Below are positions 1 to 12,300 of a stretch of 64,000 nt of DNA, piece after piece. Every line of letters starts with the position of its first letter. Within the stretch, counting starts at the first letter, position 1. The translations under genes and the position numbers were made by a program. Source of the stretch: Moniliophthora roreri (lineage: Eukaryota > Basidiomycota > Agaricomycetes > Agaricales > Marasmiaceae); NCBI GenBank assembly GCA_001466705.2, contig LATX02000184.1, positions 620,001 through 684,000 of the forward strand, given 5' to 3'. The notes below the pieces were generated by a model that had not been told where the DNA came from, did no database searches, and saw only the letters and a program-made list of their open reading frames with translations.

Positions 1-3000
1 CATCGAGTACGATCTGACAGAGAAGCAGAAGAGACAAAACATCAGGCTTCGTCCCGACGTCTTGTTGCTGGACAAATCACGTCCAAGCCATGCGAAGCCC
101 GATGCTTCAAGAGTGGACTCCGATGTAGAGATGTCAGGTCCGGAATCAGACGATGATGGAGAGACAATAGGATTGGAGGACGATGACGATGAGGAGGGGG
201 GAAAAGCAACTGAAGATAAGAATCAGCTACCCAGAGCGGCGAATGGAAAGGTCAAGACCAAACGCGGTCGCAATGAACGTGTTATCGCACCTGAGGAGTG
301 TCGTGCACATCTCCGTCGACTCTTCCGGAATGAACCAATCATGTGTTCACTGCTCTATGGCAAACATGGTCCCTTCGCCAAAATGACGCCCGAAGGATAC
401 TCCCTCGCTTCTGCCGACATGTTTTTCTTGGAAGTTATTCCTGTTACGCCCACACGTTTTCGGCCGCCTGCCAAAATGAACGACACCCTTTTCGAACATC
501 CGCAAAACGAACTTCTAGCCAAAGTTTTACAAACATCATATCGTCTGCGAGACTTGAATGTCAAGATTAAAGAAGTCTCTCAGAAAGGCCCCGATTACGA
601 TGCTACGGAGAGGAAGAAATCAGTGCAATCGCTATTAGAGTTATTAATCCAGTTGCAGATCAACGTGAATAGTTTCATGGACAGCAGCAAAAATCCGACG
701 CCTGTACGACAAGGAAAGCTCCCTCCAGCAGGCGTCAAACAAGGTTTGGAGAAGAAGGAGGGTTTGTTTCGCAAACACATGATGGTAAGGCAGCCACCCA
801 TGCGTATCATTCGCTTTCATTCCTGACTAGACCTTTCTAGGGAAAACGTGTCAATTACGCAGCACGGTCTGTTATTTCGCCCGATGTTAATATTGAACCC
901 AACGAGATTGGCATTCCACCCGTGTTTGCAAAAAAGCTGACATATCCGGAACCCGTTACGCCCTTCAACTTCCATAAACTGCGTCAGCAAGTCATTAATG
1001 GTCCTCGCGTTCACCCTGGTGCCTCAATGGTGGAATTTGAAGATGGTCACCAAGTCTCCTTGGTAAGTCATGAATGGTGTATCTTGACGCTCTTGAATAA
1101 TTCTACTTCTCAGGATAAATTGTCGGTGGATCAAAGGACAGCGATTGCTAATCAACTGCTAACTCCACAAGAAGGAGACCGTTCTACCCCCGGTCGCAAA
1201 GGATTGCACACCAGGACAGTGGCTGTCAACAAGAAGGTGTATCGGCATTTAGAAGACGGGGATATTCTGATCTTGAATCGACAACCTACACTACACAAGC
1301 CAAGTATGATGACGCACAAAGCTCGAATATTGCATGGGGAAAAGACCATTCGGATGCATTACGCCAACTGGTTGGTGACTTTCTACTTCGTATATCACCT
1401 AGGCTTCGCTGACTGCTTGCAACTCGTAGCAATTCCTACAATGGTATGGGCATCATGGCATCTTTTTTGTTTTCATTTGCTAACCGAAGTGTTCGATAGC
1501 TGATTTCGATGGTGATGGTAAGTCAGTCGTCCCAGACACAGTATGGCTGGAGCTAATACTTTCCACTAGAGATGAATATTCATTTCCCTCGTGCGTGATT
1601 ACACTCATCCTTGTACCTTGTACTGAAAAGAAGCTTACTCCGGCACAGAGAACCATGTGGCGAGGGCTGAAGCAGAGATGATTGCCAATACAGACAACCA
1701 GTACCTGGTCCCGACATCAGGCAATCCTCTTCGTGGTCTTATCCAAGATCACGTCGTTGCTGGCGTGTGGATGACCAGTCAGGGAACATTCTTTACTCGC
1801 GAAGAGTATTTCCAATTACTCTACGGTGCTTTACGTTCAGAAGAGGATTATTTCCCCGCATCACTGTTGAAAATGCTACCGCCGACTATCTGGAAACCCA
1901 AGCCGTTATGGACGGGCAAGCAAGTCGTATGATGTTTTTCGAAGTTCTGTTTCATATAATAGAGTCAATTGACGCCTTGACTGTACAGATCTCGACTGTA
2001 TTGAAGAACATAACGCCTGACAACATGGCCGGTATCAATCTGGATGCCAAAACCAAAGTTCCTGGCAAACTGTGGGGATCAGACTCGAGGGAAGACAAGG
2101 TTATCTTCATGGATGGCGAGCTGCTGTGTGGTGTTCTGGATAAAGCCGCATTCGGAGCATCCGACTATGGTATAGTCCATTCAGTGTACGAACTGTATGG
2201 ACCGACCATTGCTGGCCGGCTTCTCGGCATCCTCAGTCGCTTATTTACCAAGTTCCTCCAGCATCGTGCTTTCACTTGCCGAATGGATGATCTCACGTTG
2301 ACGCCTGAAGGAGACGCGCGACGACGGGAAATCATCGAAAAGGGTAAAGATCTTGGCACTGAGGGTGCAATCGAAAACTTCCCGTCACTCAGTAACACGC
2401 CGAAGGAGGAGATTCCCGAGGCGCTCAAGTCCCTTCTGCAGGATATTCTACGTGACGACACCAAGATGGCCGGCTTGGACGTGACCGTGAAAAACAAAGT
2501 CAAGAAACTTACGGAAGCCATTTCCGAAACTTGCCTTCCCAATCAACTCCTTCGTCGGTTCCCCGATAACAACATGCAGACCATGACCCTATCCGGTGCT
2601 AAGGGTAGTGCGGTCAATGCGCGACAGATATCCTGTGCCCTCGGCCAGCAGGAACTTGAGGGCCGTCGTGTACCTGTCATGGTCAGCGGGAAAACTCTTC
2701 CTTCCTTCAAGGCCTTCGAGACGAAGGCTATTGCCGGTGGATATGTTGCCAGTCGTTTTTTGACCGGTGTCAAACCCCAGGAATTCTATTTCCATTGTAT
2801 GGCAGGTCGTGAAGGACTGATCGACACTGCTGTGAAAACCTCGCGATCCGGGTACTTACAGCGTTGTCTGATCAAGCATCTTGAGGGTATCCGCGTGCAC
2901 TACGACAATACTGTCCGCGGCAGTGACTCGTCTGTCTATCAGTTCCACTACGGTGGTGATGCCCTTGACGTCACCAAACAGAAACATCTCCACCAATTCG

Positions 3001-5100
3001 ACTTTATCGCCCAGAACGAACATTCATTTGTCAATATATTGAAGCCAAGACAGATGGACGCTGTCTCGAGTGGAGACGCCGCGAAATACATGAAGAAGGT
3101 TATCAAAAAGTCTCTCGATCGACCTCAGAAGAACCAACCAGCCAAACGAGACAAGTATGACCCTACGTTGTCAATTTTCGAGCCGAACCGTAACTTGGGA
3201 GCGACGTCTGAGCACTTTGCTGAAGCGATGGAGATGTACATAAAAAGGAACGAACGAAAGCTTATTTCTAAGAAGGACGAGGATGAAGAGGAGCGGTGGA
3301 CAAACCGGATAAAGCGGATATCGGCAAGTCACTTCCGCCTTCTCATGCAAATCAAGTACATGCGGAGTCTCGTAGAACCAGGAGAAGCCGTCGGTCTACT
3401 GGCTTCGCAAGGGTGAGTCTACGTTTCAACTCAGGATGAGTGGTTATCACTTACTAACGGACGCTATTTATTTCAGTGTTGGCGAACCATCAACTCAGAT
3501 GACTTTGAATACCTTCCACTTCGCAGGTAAGCATTTTTCTGGTGTCTAAAATAAGAATATACCATTCATGTTCATCCAGGTCACGGTGCCGCCAATGTCA
3601 CGCTCGGTATTCCTCGTCTCCGTGAAATCGTCATGACCGCATCTCAGAAGCCTAAGACACCGTCTATGAGCATGCGAGTGCGTGCTGATATTTCACAGGA
3701 AGACATTGATAGGTTCTGCAAGCGCGCTAGCAAGCTGACCTTGTCCCAAGTTGTCGAACGAGTCGCTGTCACGGAGAAATTGGTTTCCAACGGAGATGCG
3801 CGAAGAAGATTGTACACCATTGAGATCTTCCTTTTCCCGAGGGAAGAATACGAGGCGGAGTATGATACCGACCCCATGGAGGTTCTGGCCTGTTTCGCAG
3901 TAAAATTCCCTCTAGTCCTGAAGAAGGAAATGACTGCGGAACTGAAGAGGTTGGACATTGACATGAGAAATCAGATTTCGCAGCTAGGCCAGGGAAAGAA
4001 ATCTAGGGGTGGTGACGATCGTGAAGAGTCGGAGGATGCTGATGCGGACGGCGAGCCCAAAAGGTCTAAGGATGCAGACGAGGTCAGCGAGGCTGGCGAC
4101 GGGGATGCAGACGACGCCAAGCGTGCCCGTCAGCAGAAGCAGCAGGCGAGTTACGAATCCGACGATGATGATGGCGATGAAGACGACGAAGAGATGAGGC
4201 CGTTTGAAGACGAGGAGCTGGAGGCCGAGTATGCTGAAAAAATGGAAGCTGCTGAGAAGGACAACGAGATGCAAAAGAAGGCGAAATCCGAAGGTCTGCA
4301 GACACATGTCAAGCGCGTTGCTAGTATGTTCCAGAAGAACTTCCAGCACGCGGACAGATTCGAGTTTGACGACTCGAAATGTACAATCGTCCTCGACGTG
4401 AGTCTATTCTCTGATGTCAGAATAGATACCATACTGACAACCCATGCCAGTTCTCCTCGGATATGCCGAAGCTTTTACTTGTTGGCATCGTTGAACGCGT
4501 CTGTAGAGCCACCATTGTTCGCGAAATCCCTGGTATCACCGACTGCTTCCAAACGAAAAGTGACGACAAGGGTAATGGTCTCGTGCAGCTCTCGACAAAC
4601 GGCTCCAATTTCAAGGGGCTTTGGGAATTCTCATCTACAGCAGATAAATCCATCCTTGAAGACGACGAGATCTACTCGAATGACATCTACGCGATCCTCA
4701 GGACTTATGGTGTAGAAATGGCCCGAGCAGCTATTCTGCGGGAGATGGGCGGGGTCTTCGGTGCTTACGGTATACAAGTTGACAGACGGCACCTGGAACT
4801 CATTGCAGATTATATGGTACGTAAAAGCGAAAAACCTGCGCATATCGATTGATCTGATGAGTTCATATACAGACCTTTGAGGGTGGATACAAACCGTTCA
4901 ATCGTAAAGGAATCTCAACCAGTCCCTCGCCACTTCTTAAGGCATCGTACGAAACCACCGCGGCTTTCTTGTCGGATGCCACCCTGCATGGCGACTTTGA
5001 TGACCTATCTACACCTTCTGGTAATATCGTTCTGGGACGACCGAACCACACTGGTACCGGGGCGTTCGATGTCTTGATGCCTATCGAGCCGGTTCACTAA
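1..5100 (+). CDS. RPA190: RNA polymerase I largest subunit (5'-partial)
   Basis: Catalytic subunit of nucleolar Pol I, which makes the rRNA precursor. The frame is open from base 2, so the N-terminal part (about 200 residues by family length) lies outside. Exons I read: 1-784, 841-1062, 1114-1370, 1430-1443, 1500-1517, 1570-1590, 1649-1923, 1989-3412, 3477-3526, 3580-4397, 4451-4816, 4873-5100. Together they keep frame for 1491 residues and end MPIEPVH-stop. Diagnostic motifs are [13 protein letters not shown], the Mg-binding loop NADFDGDEMN, the bridge-helix/trigger-loop region around [20 protein letters not shown], and the C-terminal jaw/cleft domain ending in [11 protein letters not shown] Glu/Asp-rich linker (about 4010-4280) sits in the jaw, as in other Pol I subunits. 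Three microexons encode the active site. The upstream acidic stretch near 120-210 is typical of the clamp insertion. Identity is secure; exon edges are inferred from frame and GT-AG signals. Confidence 0.96.
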
Positions 5101-5695
5101 TTTGTTCAAAAAAAGTATGGTGTATGTACTAGTAATATCTTAGGAGCACTCGCACATCTACTATACTTATTTCAATGATGCATATACATGTTGTTTATTG
5201 TTCTCGATCTCTATCTCCTGCACTCATGCTGCCGCTCGGAATCAGTAAGATAGGCTCATCAAGACGAATGACGCGTTGTGTCCAACGACGAAGGAAGATT
5301 GATATGCGTCCTTTTATGAAATGTATCAATCAGCATCAACATCAAAATCATCGGAGGCGCAGTGACTCCTGAATCGACCCCTAAGTGACACGAGCGCGTA
5401 CCATGACGCCACGACGAGTCACAGGTCATGTGATATATGTAACAGTCGTTCTTGCGTGCTGGTCTACCTGATGGTCCTTCTCAAGCTTTCGCTTCTTCTA
5501 ATAGGAATGCTTCAGGTAATTCTCTTTTATACATCGTATCACAAGGCTGAAGGAGAACGCTGCACTTGAAGGCAATTTTTTTCTTTTTTCATTGTTCGAT
5601 TTATTTAGACCACCAGAGGGCGGAGTTTGAAAATAATCACTTGTTCCTCAACCGCCATCACCGCAAGTCCGTCTAGGTTGTCTACCCCACCCCAA
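5101..5695. other. intergenic, RPA190 3' side and promoter of next gene
   Basis: No coding potential recognised. The short open frames (about 65 codons) have no family features. The last 100 bases carry T-rich tracts (around 5577-5592) that fit a fungal promoter/5' UTR for the gene starting at 5696. Confidence 0.5.
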
Positions 5696-6619
5696 ATGAC
5701 GACCGTAAACTCTCGGCCTCCTTTGCGGGAGATTCCTCTTTCTGAGGCTCCCGCGCCAGTCAATGTGCCGAAATCTCATAAACGCTCTCTTTCTCCTGAT
5801 GGACCCCGCCTTTTCAGCCCTGCTAAGCGCCGAATTCTTTGCGAAGAAGGAATTCTTTCGCCCCAGAAGATGTCAAGAACCCCTTTTCGCAGCCGAGATA
5901 TCTTCTCAGACTTGCGAACAGAGTCTTCGCCTGCGAAACGGCTCGATTTCAGCGTGACGAAACGCACCGAAGCAGAATGTACTTCTGCCACCAAAATCCG
6001 GAATCTCGCCTCCTCGTCCGAGTTGGCCTCTAGGACACCCCACACACCATCCCCTGCCCATCATAATCGCACTCCCAACCCTGCCGAAGACGACTTTTTT
6101 GCAACCCCAGACCGACTACCTTTATTATCTCGGTCTTCCAAATCATCGCGTACCATTCCGCGGGAGCTTCCTGCTTGCTCGGAAGTACATTCCATTCATT
6201 ACCCAGGCTTCCAAGTCCACCGAGACGCGTTCATTGTGATTCCAGAACCCATCAACATCGAACTTTTCGCTGTGGAAGCCGCAAAGGAAAATATGCCACC
6301 GAGAAAAGCTTTGAGGAAGATCACTACTGAGGCCTCCTGCGTCGATGGTAAGGCCATACTTCCTACCCCGAGTTCCAAAAAGCGCGATTTGGAGAAGTTG
6401 GTCAAGGCAAAATCAACACCAGTCACTCCCAAGAAGGTAGCAGGCAAGGATAGGCTTGTTCCCAACAGTCCAACACCGCAGCGACCTGCTCTATCCCTAG
6501 GAGCCGTGCAGAACTGGGTCGGCACGCCCATAGTCTCTGAGGAACAGAGAATTCTACGGAAGCAACTGATGATGGAGGAGGTGGAAGACAACGAGAATGG
6601 CGATTCAGTGGGGTTCTGA
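5696..6619 (+). CDS. Ser/Thr-Pro-rich protein with D-box and KEN-box motifs
   Basis: Unrecognised single-exon protein of 307 residues. The open frame extends upstream to 5627, but the first ATG in good context (MTTVNSRPPL) is at 5696. It is basic and disordered-looking, with many S/T-P sites (SPDG, SPAKRR, SPQK, SPAKR, TPSPA, TPKK) of the CDK type. Residues 7-13 (RPPLREI) match the RxxLxxI destruction-box pattern and residues 197-199 are KEN, inside AAKENMPPRK. Lys/Arg-rich patches could be nuclear localisation signals. The C-terminus (NWVGTPIVSEEQRILRKQL then an acidic tail) looks like a conserved helix. Together these suggest a cell-cycle protein degraded by the APC/C, perhaps securin-like in layout, but that is inference only; I see no catalytic domain. 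Confidence 0.75.
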   Translation: MTTVNSRPPLREIPLSEAPAPVNVPKSHKRSLSPDGPRLFSPAKRRILCEEGILSPQKMSRTPFRSRDIFSDLRTESSPAKRLDFSVTKRTEAECTSATKIRNLASSSELASRTPHTPSPAHHNRTPNPAEDDFFATPDRLPLLSRSSKSSRTIPRELPACSEVHSIHYPGFQVHRDAFIVIPEPINIELFAVEAAKENMPPRKALRKITTEASCVDGKAILPTPSSKKRDLEKLVKAKSTPVTPKKVAGKDRLVPNSPTPQRPALSLGAVQNWVGTPIVSEEQRILRKQLMMEEVEDNENGDSVGF

Positions 6620-7012
6620 ATGCTTTCCAATCCCTTACGACCTAGATGGACAATTGCATGAAGGATACAGCCCCAATATCTAAACCCACTTGGCTCTCAA
6701 TCTCACCATTCTTTGATTGGATACCACTCTTTCATCTTTTTCCCCCAACTCAATTACGACCGACACGACGACCATATTCTTGTCACCTTTTTTGACATAT
6801 ACGCAATACTATACATCTTCTTGGTTTATACCTTTGACAGTGACTACATTTATACCTAAAATATTGTATATCCCAAAAAAAAAAAAAAAGTCCGACATTC
6901 GACTAGCCAGGTGCAAGTGTTGATGCGTGTCCAAAAAAGCTTAGTCAACGTGGCAAAATTGCAGGCCTCCTCGTCGTGTCCGGTCCCGCTCTCGTTGTGA
7001 CCCTCCGCCATC
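6620..7012. other. intergenic with A15 tract
   Basis: 3' flank of the degron-bearing gene and promoter of LCL2. A run of 15 A residues lies at 6875-6889. No gene is visible. Confidence 0.5.
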
Positions 7013-7409
7013 ATGTATCGGCTAGTTTTATTCTTCTTATGCGCACTGATTGCGTCTACATGTGCGCAATTCTCCTTCTTTGACAATATATTTCGCCAGC
7101 AGCATCAAGAACAACACCATGCAGGTGCCGCACAGTGGGCTTCCCACATAGACAGCAGTACGTGTCCAAGTCCTCCGCAATGCCTTCGAAATAACAACTT
7201 GCTGTCTCTGCTTAGTCCCTTGCTCGCAGTATCTTTGCAAAACACTTGAATGTGTGAAAAGCCCAGCTCAATGCCCTTGTCCAGACGTCGAGGACGTCAG
7301 ATGCGTCATACCAGATTCCGACGATAGAGACAGCGGAACCGTTATATGTGTCCGAGGGAAAAACGAGTGCGACCAGGTGGAGAGGCTTGCGAAAAAGACG
7401 TGGAAGTAG
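7013..7409 (+). CDS. LCL2: LCL2-family secretory/ER protein
   Basis: Small protein of 112 residues read from exons 7013-7157 and 7216-7409 (58-nt GT-AG intron). It begins with a clear signal peptide ([19 protein letters not shown]) followed by FSFFDNIF and a His/Gln-rich stretch. After the intron comes the Cys-rich LCL2 core: [12 protein letters not shown], then [15 protein letters not shown], a C in [10 protein letters not shown] and a Lys-rich end. LCL2 (long chronological lifespan 2) is a fungal secretory-pathway protein linked in yeast to ER-associated degradation. Length and Cys pattern fit the family; the splice is supported because it restores the CSQYLC motif in frame. Confidence 0.88.
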
Positions 7410-7759
7410 AAGCCCCAGTCAGCCCCTATGAATTATTTTCGGACAGATAGGTAAGTTGTACATGTTGGAGAACCGCGTTGTGATTTTGACGGCTGTATCA
7501 GATTTCAGGGAAGTACAGCTAGCTTATCTATTGTACTGCTTTGCGGCACTTGTATACTACCAAGTTGCGAAAAACTTTGTTCATTCTGATGTTTCCCATG
7601 GTACGCTGAACCTACTCACACGAGGAGCTCACGGCAACACCCATGCACGAATATAAACCTGCTGCTTCCACGCTCTTCACACATTGAAGTCCCGCAACAA
7701 AGGTTTGATAGATGATATAAGATCATCAAGCTCACACCCGACCAGTCCTTCTCTGCAAG
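7410..7759. other. intergenic / promoter of PEBP-like gene
   Basis: No gene seen. An AT-rich ATATAAAC element at 7651-7658 lies about 100 bases before the next start codon and may serve as a TATA element. Confidence 0.4.
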
Positions 7760-8633
7760 ATGCATTTGAAAACGTCCTCCAGAGTTTCAGCGTTTTTCCT
7801 CCTCTTTGCTCGAGGAAACGTGGCTCAGTCCACTTCCAATTCGGAGAGCCTGGCGAACGTCGCCCAGGCTTTCTCTAAAGCGCACGTCGTCCCCGATGTC
7901 TTGGAGTCATTCAGTCCTACGGCATTGTTGGACATAGTGTTTACTTCCCAATCGCAAACTGTAAATGTGACACCTGGGGTTAACTTGACTATGCAACGTG
8001 AGTCTCTGGCCTTGTTACTGCTCCTGGTTATATATATTTCTTCAACTAGAAACCGCCAACGAGCCTCAGTTCTTCTTAACGCCGCCGAACGGCACGCTGC
8101 AAGCTAGTACTTCGTACGTACTAGCCATTGTCGACCCTGATGCCCCAACACCCCAGAATACTTCTATCTCGCAATTCCGTCATTTCCTAGGAGGGCATTT
8201 CCAAGTCAATACTTCTACCTCTCTGCTCATGAACACGAGTGCGGCACTCTCGGACTTTGTGCCACCGACGCCACCCGATGGTTCAGATCCACACAGGTGA
8301 GTGTAGATGATCATCCGGCACAAAGTGCAGGCATTCTGACAAGTACATACCAATAGATATGTCGCGGTCATATATAAACAGCCGGATGGATTTGACACTT
8401 CGGCGACCCCACTTGTCAACGCTTCTACACCAAGGACAAACTTTAATCTTACTGTCTTCGCGGAAAGGGTTGGCCTGGGGAACCCCATTGCTGGGAACTT
8501 TTTCTTGACGGGGCCTAGTGATGGATCGGGATCTGGTGGCGCTTCTCAGTCGGGGAATGCCGCGTCTACCGTCGTTGCGAGCTGGTTTGGAACAATGGCT
8601 TTCCTGATCTTCGCTGTCGTGATTTTCGGATGA
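7760..8633 (+). CDS. secreted, GPI-type PEBP-like protein
   Basis: Exons 7760-7997, 8050-8296 and 8357-8633 give 253 residues. An N-terminal hydrophobic signal sequence (SSRVSAFFLLFARGNVAQS) is followed by a phosphatidylethanolamine-binding-protein fold: the hallmark YVLAIVDPDAP motif, then FRHFLGGHFQVN and VAVIYKQPDGF, where the usual DPDAP and GxHxxR-like ligand-site strands are expected. The C-terminus is Gly/Ser-rich and then a hydrophobic tail (WFGTMAFLIFAVVIFG), the layout of a GPI anchor signal. Many N-x-S/T sites (NTS, NVT, NLT) agree with secretion. Related fungal proteins are often annotated as PEBP-like or carboxypeptidase Y inhibitor-like. The ligand is unknown. Confidence 0.85.
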
Positions 8634-8843
8634 CAAGGTCGATGTAGTCAGCTCAATATGTAGTTATTGTACTTTCGCAGAATCACCTCAATGAACTTGA
8701 TCGACTTTGAGCGGCTGATGGTCAACGGGTGCAATGTGCAATGAGGCTGCCCGAGGGCAACGTTGAACCTTTTGAAATTCGTGACTTGTGACAAATTTCC
8801 ATTACACAGCCACCGCGCTTACTCTACCAACAACTCTGTTGAT

Positions 8844-9311
8844 ATGGCCGCGAGACCCACAGTAAGTGCTTCTTGATACTATTCATGCGTTGGAACACTC
8901 AACAGTGTTCCAAAGTCCAAACTTCCCGCGGGCGCGAACCGAATATTATTCGTCAAGAATCTGAACTACCAAATTACCGGAGAGGACTTGTATGACTTAT
9001 TTGGACGGTATGGGAGCATTCGGCAGATACGAATAGGAAACGAAGCAAAGACCAAGGGAACTGCCTTTGTTGTCTTCGATGATGTTATGGATGTGAGTGT
9101 CTTGCAACTCAAAGTGGTCGTTTATTCACTTTCCGATAAGGCGAAAAATGCACTGGATCATCTAAATGGGTTCCACCTGCAAGAACGTTATATTGTTGTT
9201 CTCTACCACATGCCTGCGAAACAAGACGCCGCTGCCGCGAAGGCTGACCTTGCTCGTCGAGAAGAGGAGTTAGCACAGTTGAAGAAAAAGCACGACATCG
9301 GGGACCCATGA
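8844..9311 (+). CDS. SF3B6: splicing factor 3B subunit 6 (p14/SF3b14a)
   Basis: U2 snRNP protein that contacts the branch-point adenosine inside the SF3b complex. Exons 8844-8861, 8916-9092 and 9141-9311 give 121 residues (human about 125). One RRM fills the protein: RNP2 ILFVKNLNY and RNP1-like KGTAFVVFDD, followed by the helix AKNALDHLNGF and a charged C-terminal helix ending KKHDIGDP. The first coding exon is only 18 nt. The frame requires the acceptor AAAG at 8915; a more ordinary CAG at 8905 would shift the frame. Yeast lacks this subunit, whereas metazoa and many filamentous fungi keep it. Confidence 0.93.
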
Positions 9312-12300
9312 ACAATTTTCCTCTCTCTCTCGATCTTCTAATAACTCGTTAGAACGAAGACAAGCCCTCATTGGTCGTTTTTATGTATGGTTGCGTGCCT
9401 TTCATTACATATTCGTCTGTATTAATACAATCATCGCACCGTACACTCCGCGTATCAATCTCAATCAACGTTCCTGCTCTGCAACACATGTGGGGCATAG
9501 TTTATCTATATGTGGTGCTGTGGCAAGATTGGCGTGAGGAGAAACCCCAGAATGCGATGACGGGGTAGGAAAGACCTACAATATTGTTGCGGGAACTGGC
9601 GACTACGTAAGGTCGTCAGAAGGCCTTTTATTTCGATGTTGCCGTTTTGCTTACTATTGCCAGCAGGTTTGCGTGCATTGTGGTGGGCGACAGTTTCGAG
9701 GATGCGCTGGGCTAAATTTGCAGTTTACCAAGTCACACTTGATCTAGGAAAACCCAAAATGAGTTTGCGACGGCTTCTCTACGCAGACCAACGTACCTCT
9801 TCCTCTGGCTGTGATATATCCCGGAATACACATTAGCCTGTAAGTTGGATACACTCGGATGAGTTGCGCGAACCAAATTTACCCCATGGCCACATCTAGG
9901 TATTACCAATAAGATAAACGAGGCCCGACTTCATAGAAGAGAGCAAACCTTGTGTAAATATTTCTAACGCTGTCAACCCATGTCAGCAGGAAGTCCCATA
10001 TAAACAATTTGGTTTCTTACCGGCGCCAGAAGCACATGGGACCGAAACTCAAGAGATAACAACGCAAACTGGAACTACAGACTCGACATTTATACGTTGG
10101 CCCTCTGCTTGGTCTTTTGACACGCCGATTGCTACCGGATTACTGCACGAGCTATACTACGAAGTATATCACGATCGCCCAACCATTATGGTAAACTGGC
10201 CTCGAGATGAATCCGCCGGATGAGGCCCGCAAATGAATTTGCATTGCAGACGCGCGACTGGGGATCAGATCACTACACTTCATGTCGAGAAAAGCTACAA
10301 CATAGGGGTACGCTATACTCAGCTTTTGTGTTAGAGCTCTAGTTCTAAAATGTAATCACTGCGGAGAACGAGGACGTCCGAGCCGAACCGCTCTACTAAG
10401 TGATACTTCGTCGCCTTTGTGCAGGTAAGCAAGAATCTCCGCCCCAAGAGTCCACTAACAGTATGTCACAGATCCGGAGCGAGATTGGCTTCAAATCACT
10501 GCCCCTTTTGGAGAAAGTAGTACCTGGGAAACGGGACGAATAGAACGTGTCAGCTGTGAGTGTCGACCTAGGTTTTCTTGATATACTTAGTGACGAAGAT
10601 TGCTAAATTCTGGCGCGTCACAAACTTCACACTACTCGTCTCTCCTGCCTTTGCTATTTGCGTTGTAGTCTGGACCATCTCATTCCTACGCAATCTCACT
10701 GAAGCGACCTAAGCTCCTGGCCTATCTTACTGCAAAGCACGCTTCGGGTCCTTGGAACTCCCGGAGTCTTCTGGTCATCGGGACAGCCCCTTTCATGCTT
10801 CATTTACCTACCAGATGACGATTTATTGCTGCAGTGGCGCAGTTTTCTCGTGGACAGGACTGCCCCTGGCAGCTTTGTTTTTGTTCTCCCAATGGTTTCC
10901 TGGTTCGTCAACTGTTCTGCCGTCCGATAGGATCGTCGAGTCTATGCAACTTTTAATACAGCCTTTTGGCGCGTACTAAAAGCTCCGCGGTATCAGACAT
11001 GGTCAGAAATATACCATTCGTTTTCAAAATTGATTGATGAGAGTGGTGTCTTTTGCCTTATGATACCTCTCCGAAATGTGAAAAGCTCCTAAAGACGTCA
11101 GTTATTATCATCCTGACCCCTCACCATATATGTAAAGCGGCGTAGCCGGCTCATATATTCTTCACTCCCCAATCAGCCCTTGCCAATCATCCAGGGGTGT
11201 CCGAACGGCTCGGCCAGGTCGACGACGATTATCGATCATCCGCCATTTCTGCGACATAAATTGTTTTCTTGGAATTAGAGGACAGCTCATTATGGATGAA
11301 TGTGGGACGACCTTCGGGGAAAGATGTAAAAGCTCATTGCCCCGGAACTGATAGATGAAAAGTCCATTACTGGCAAATTACTTTGCGCTTCTGTGACTTC
11401 CCTGGAACGGTATGTCATTGGTGTCTCGTGGCCTCCAGCATAGTAACTTGGGCAGTGTTTCACCAGCACCTTCGTAACACAGTATAGGCGTAGTAAATTC
11501 CAAGAGATCACTTCACGGCGCCACTGGCAGCTCTCGTCAGGGTCACCCCATCATTTGGGCACGCGAATTCGCATTAACAGCAGCACTATTCTCGACATAT
11601 CATGGTCGAGGTCAACCACGCAGAAATGTCGATTCTTGGCCCTCATCATTCCAACCACATACTACCCGTCGCTCACCCGTGTCTGCCATGGGCCCCGGAC
11701 ACGCTTAGTTTATTGTGGCCGTAACTTGAGCACAAGAACACTGGAAGGTTCTATCAAAAGTCGGACTCCCAACTTTCGGTTTCATCTTAGTAGTGACTAG
11801 TCATCTCATTATCAGCGTGGCGTCCATGTGTACTGTGAATAAAGTCTAAGCAATATCCATATCATCGTCGGACGTTGGTACTGCTGCATCGAACACTCGG
11901 TATCTTTTCATTCGGAGGTCAGGAAGGATCAGGGACCACCATGTCTTCGAGGAACCTCATGTTTTCGCATAACTCCGCCGTCGGGCGCACCCACAACTGG
12001 AAAAATATGAAGTATCCTGGCCTGGGCCTGGTACAGGGCAAGAACAGGAACACGGGGCCGTTCATCCTTCGCGGGTGGTAGGTTCAACGTTGTTGCAGCC
12101 AGTACATGCGAACTAATGACATAAATCCGAACTGAGGACCTCGATCCTTTATACCAATCAGGCTTTGTATCGGCTTCGCAGAGCACGCGATTTTCATTAC
12201 TGGTTCATTCCATACCACTAGAGATAAACTACACATCATAACCATATAGAATGCACAAGGGGTAGGTGGTAATACCTTACACTCGAAGAGAAACGAAGGC

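Noticed and set aside
9636..9836. Possible small secreted protein (MLPFCLLLPAGL)
   Set aside because: Hydrophobic start resembles a signal peptide, but the rest is short and of random composition, without supporting neighbours.
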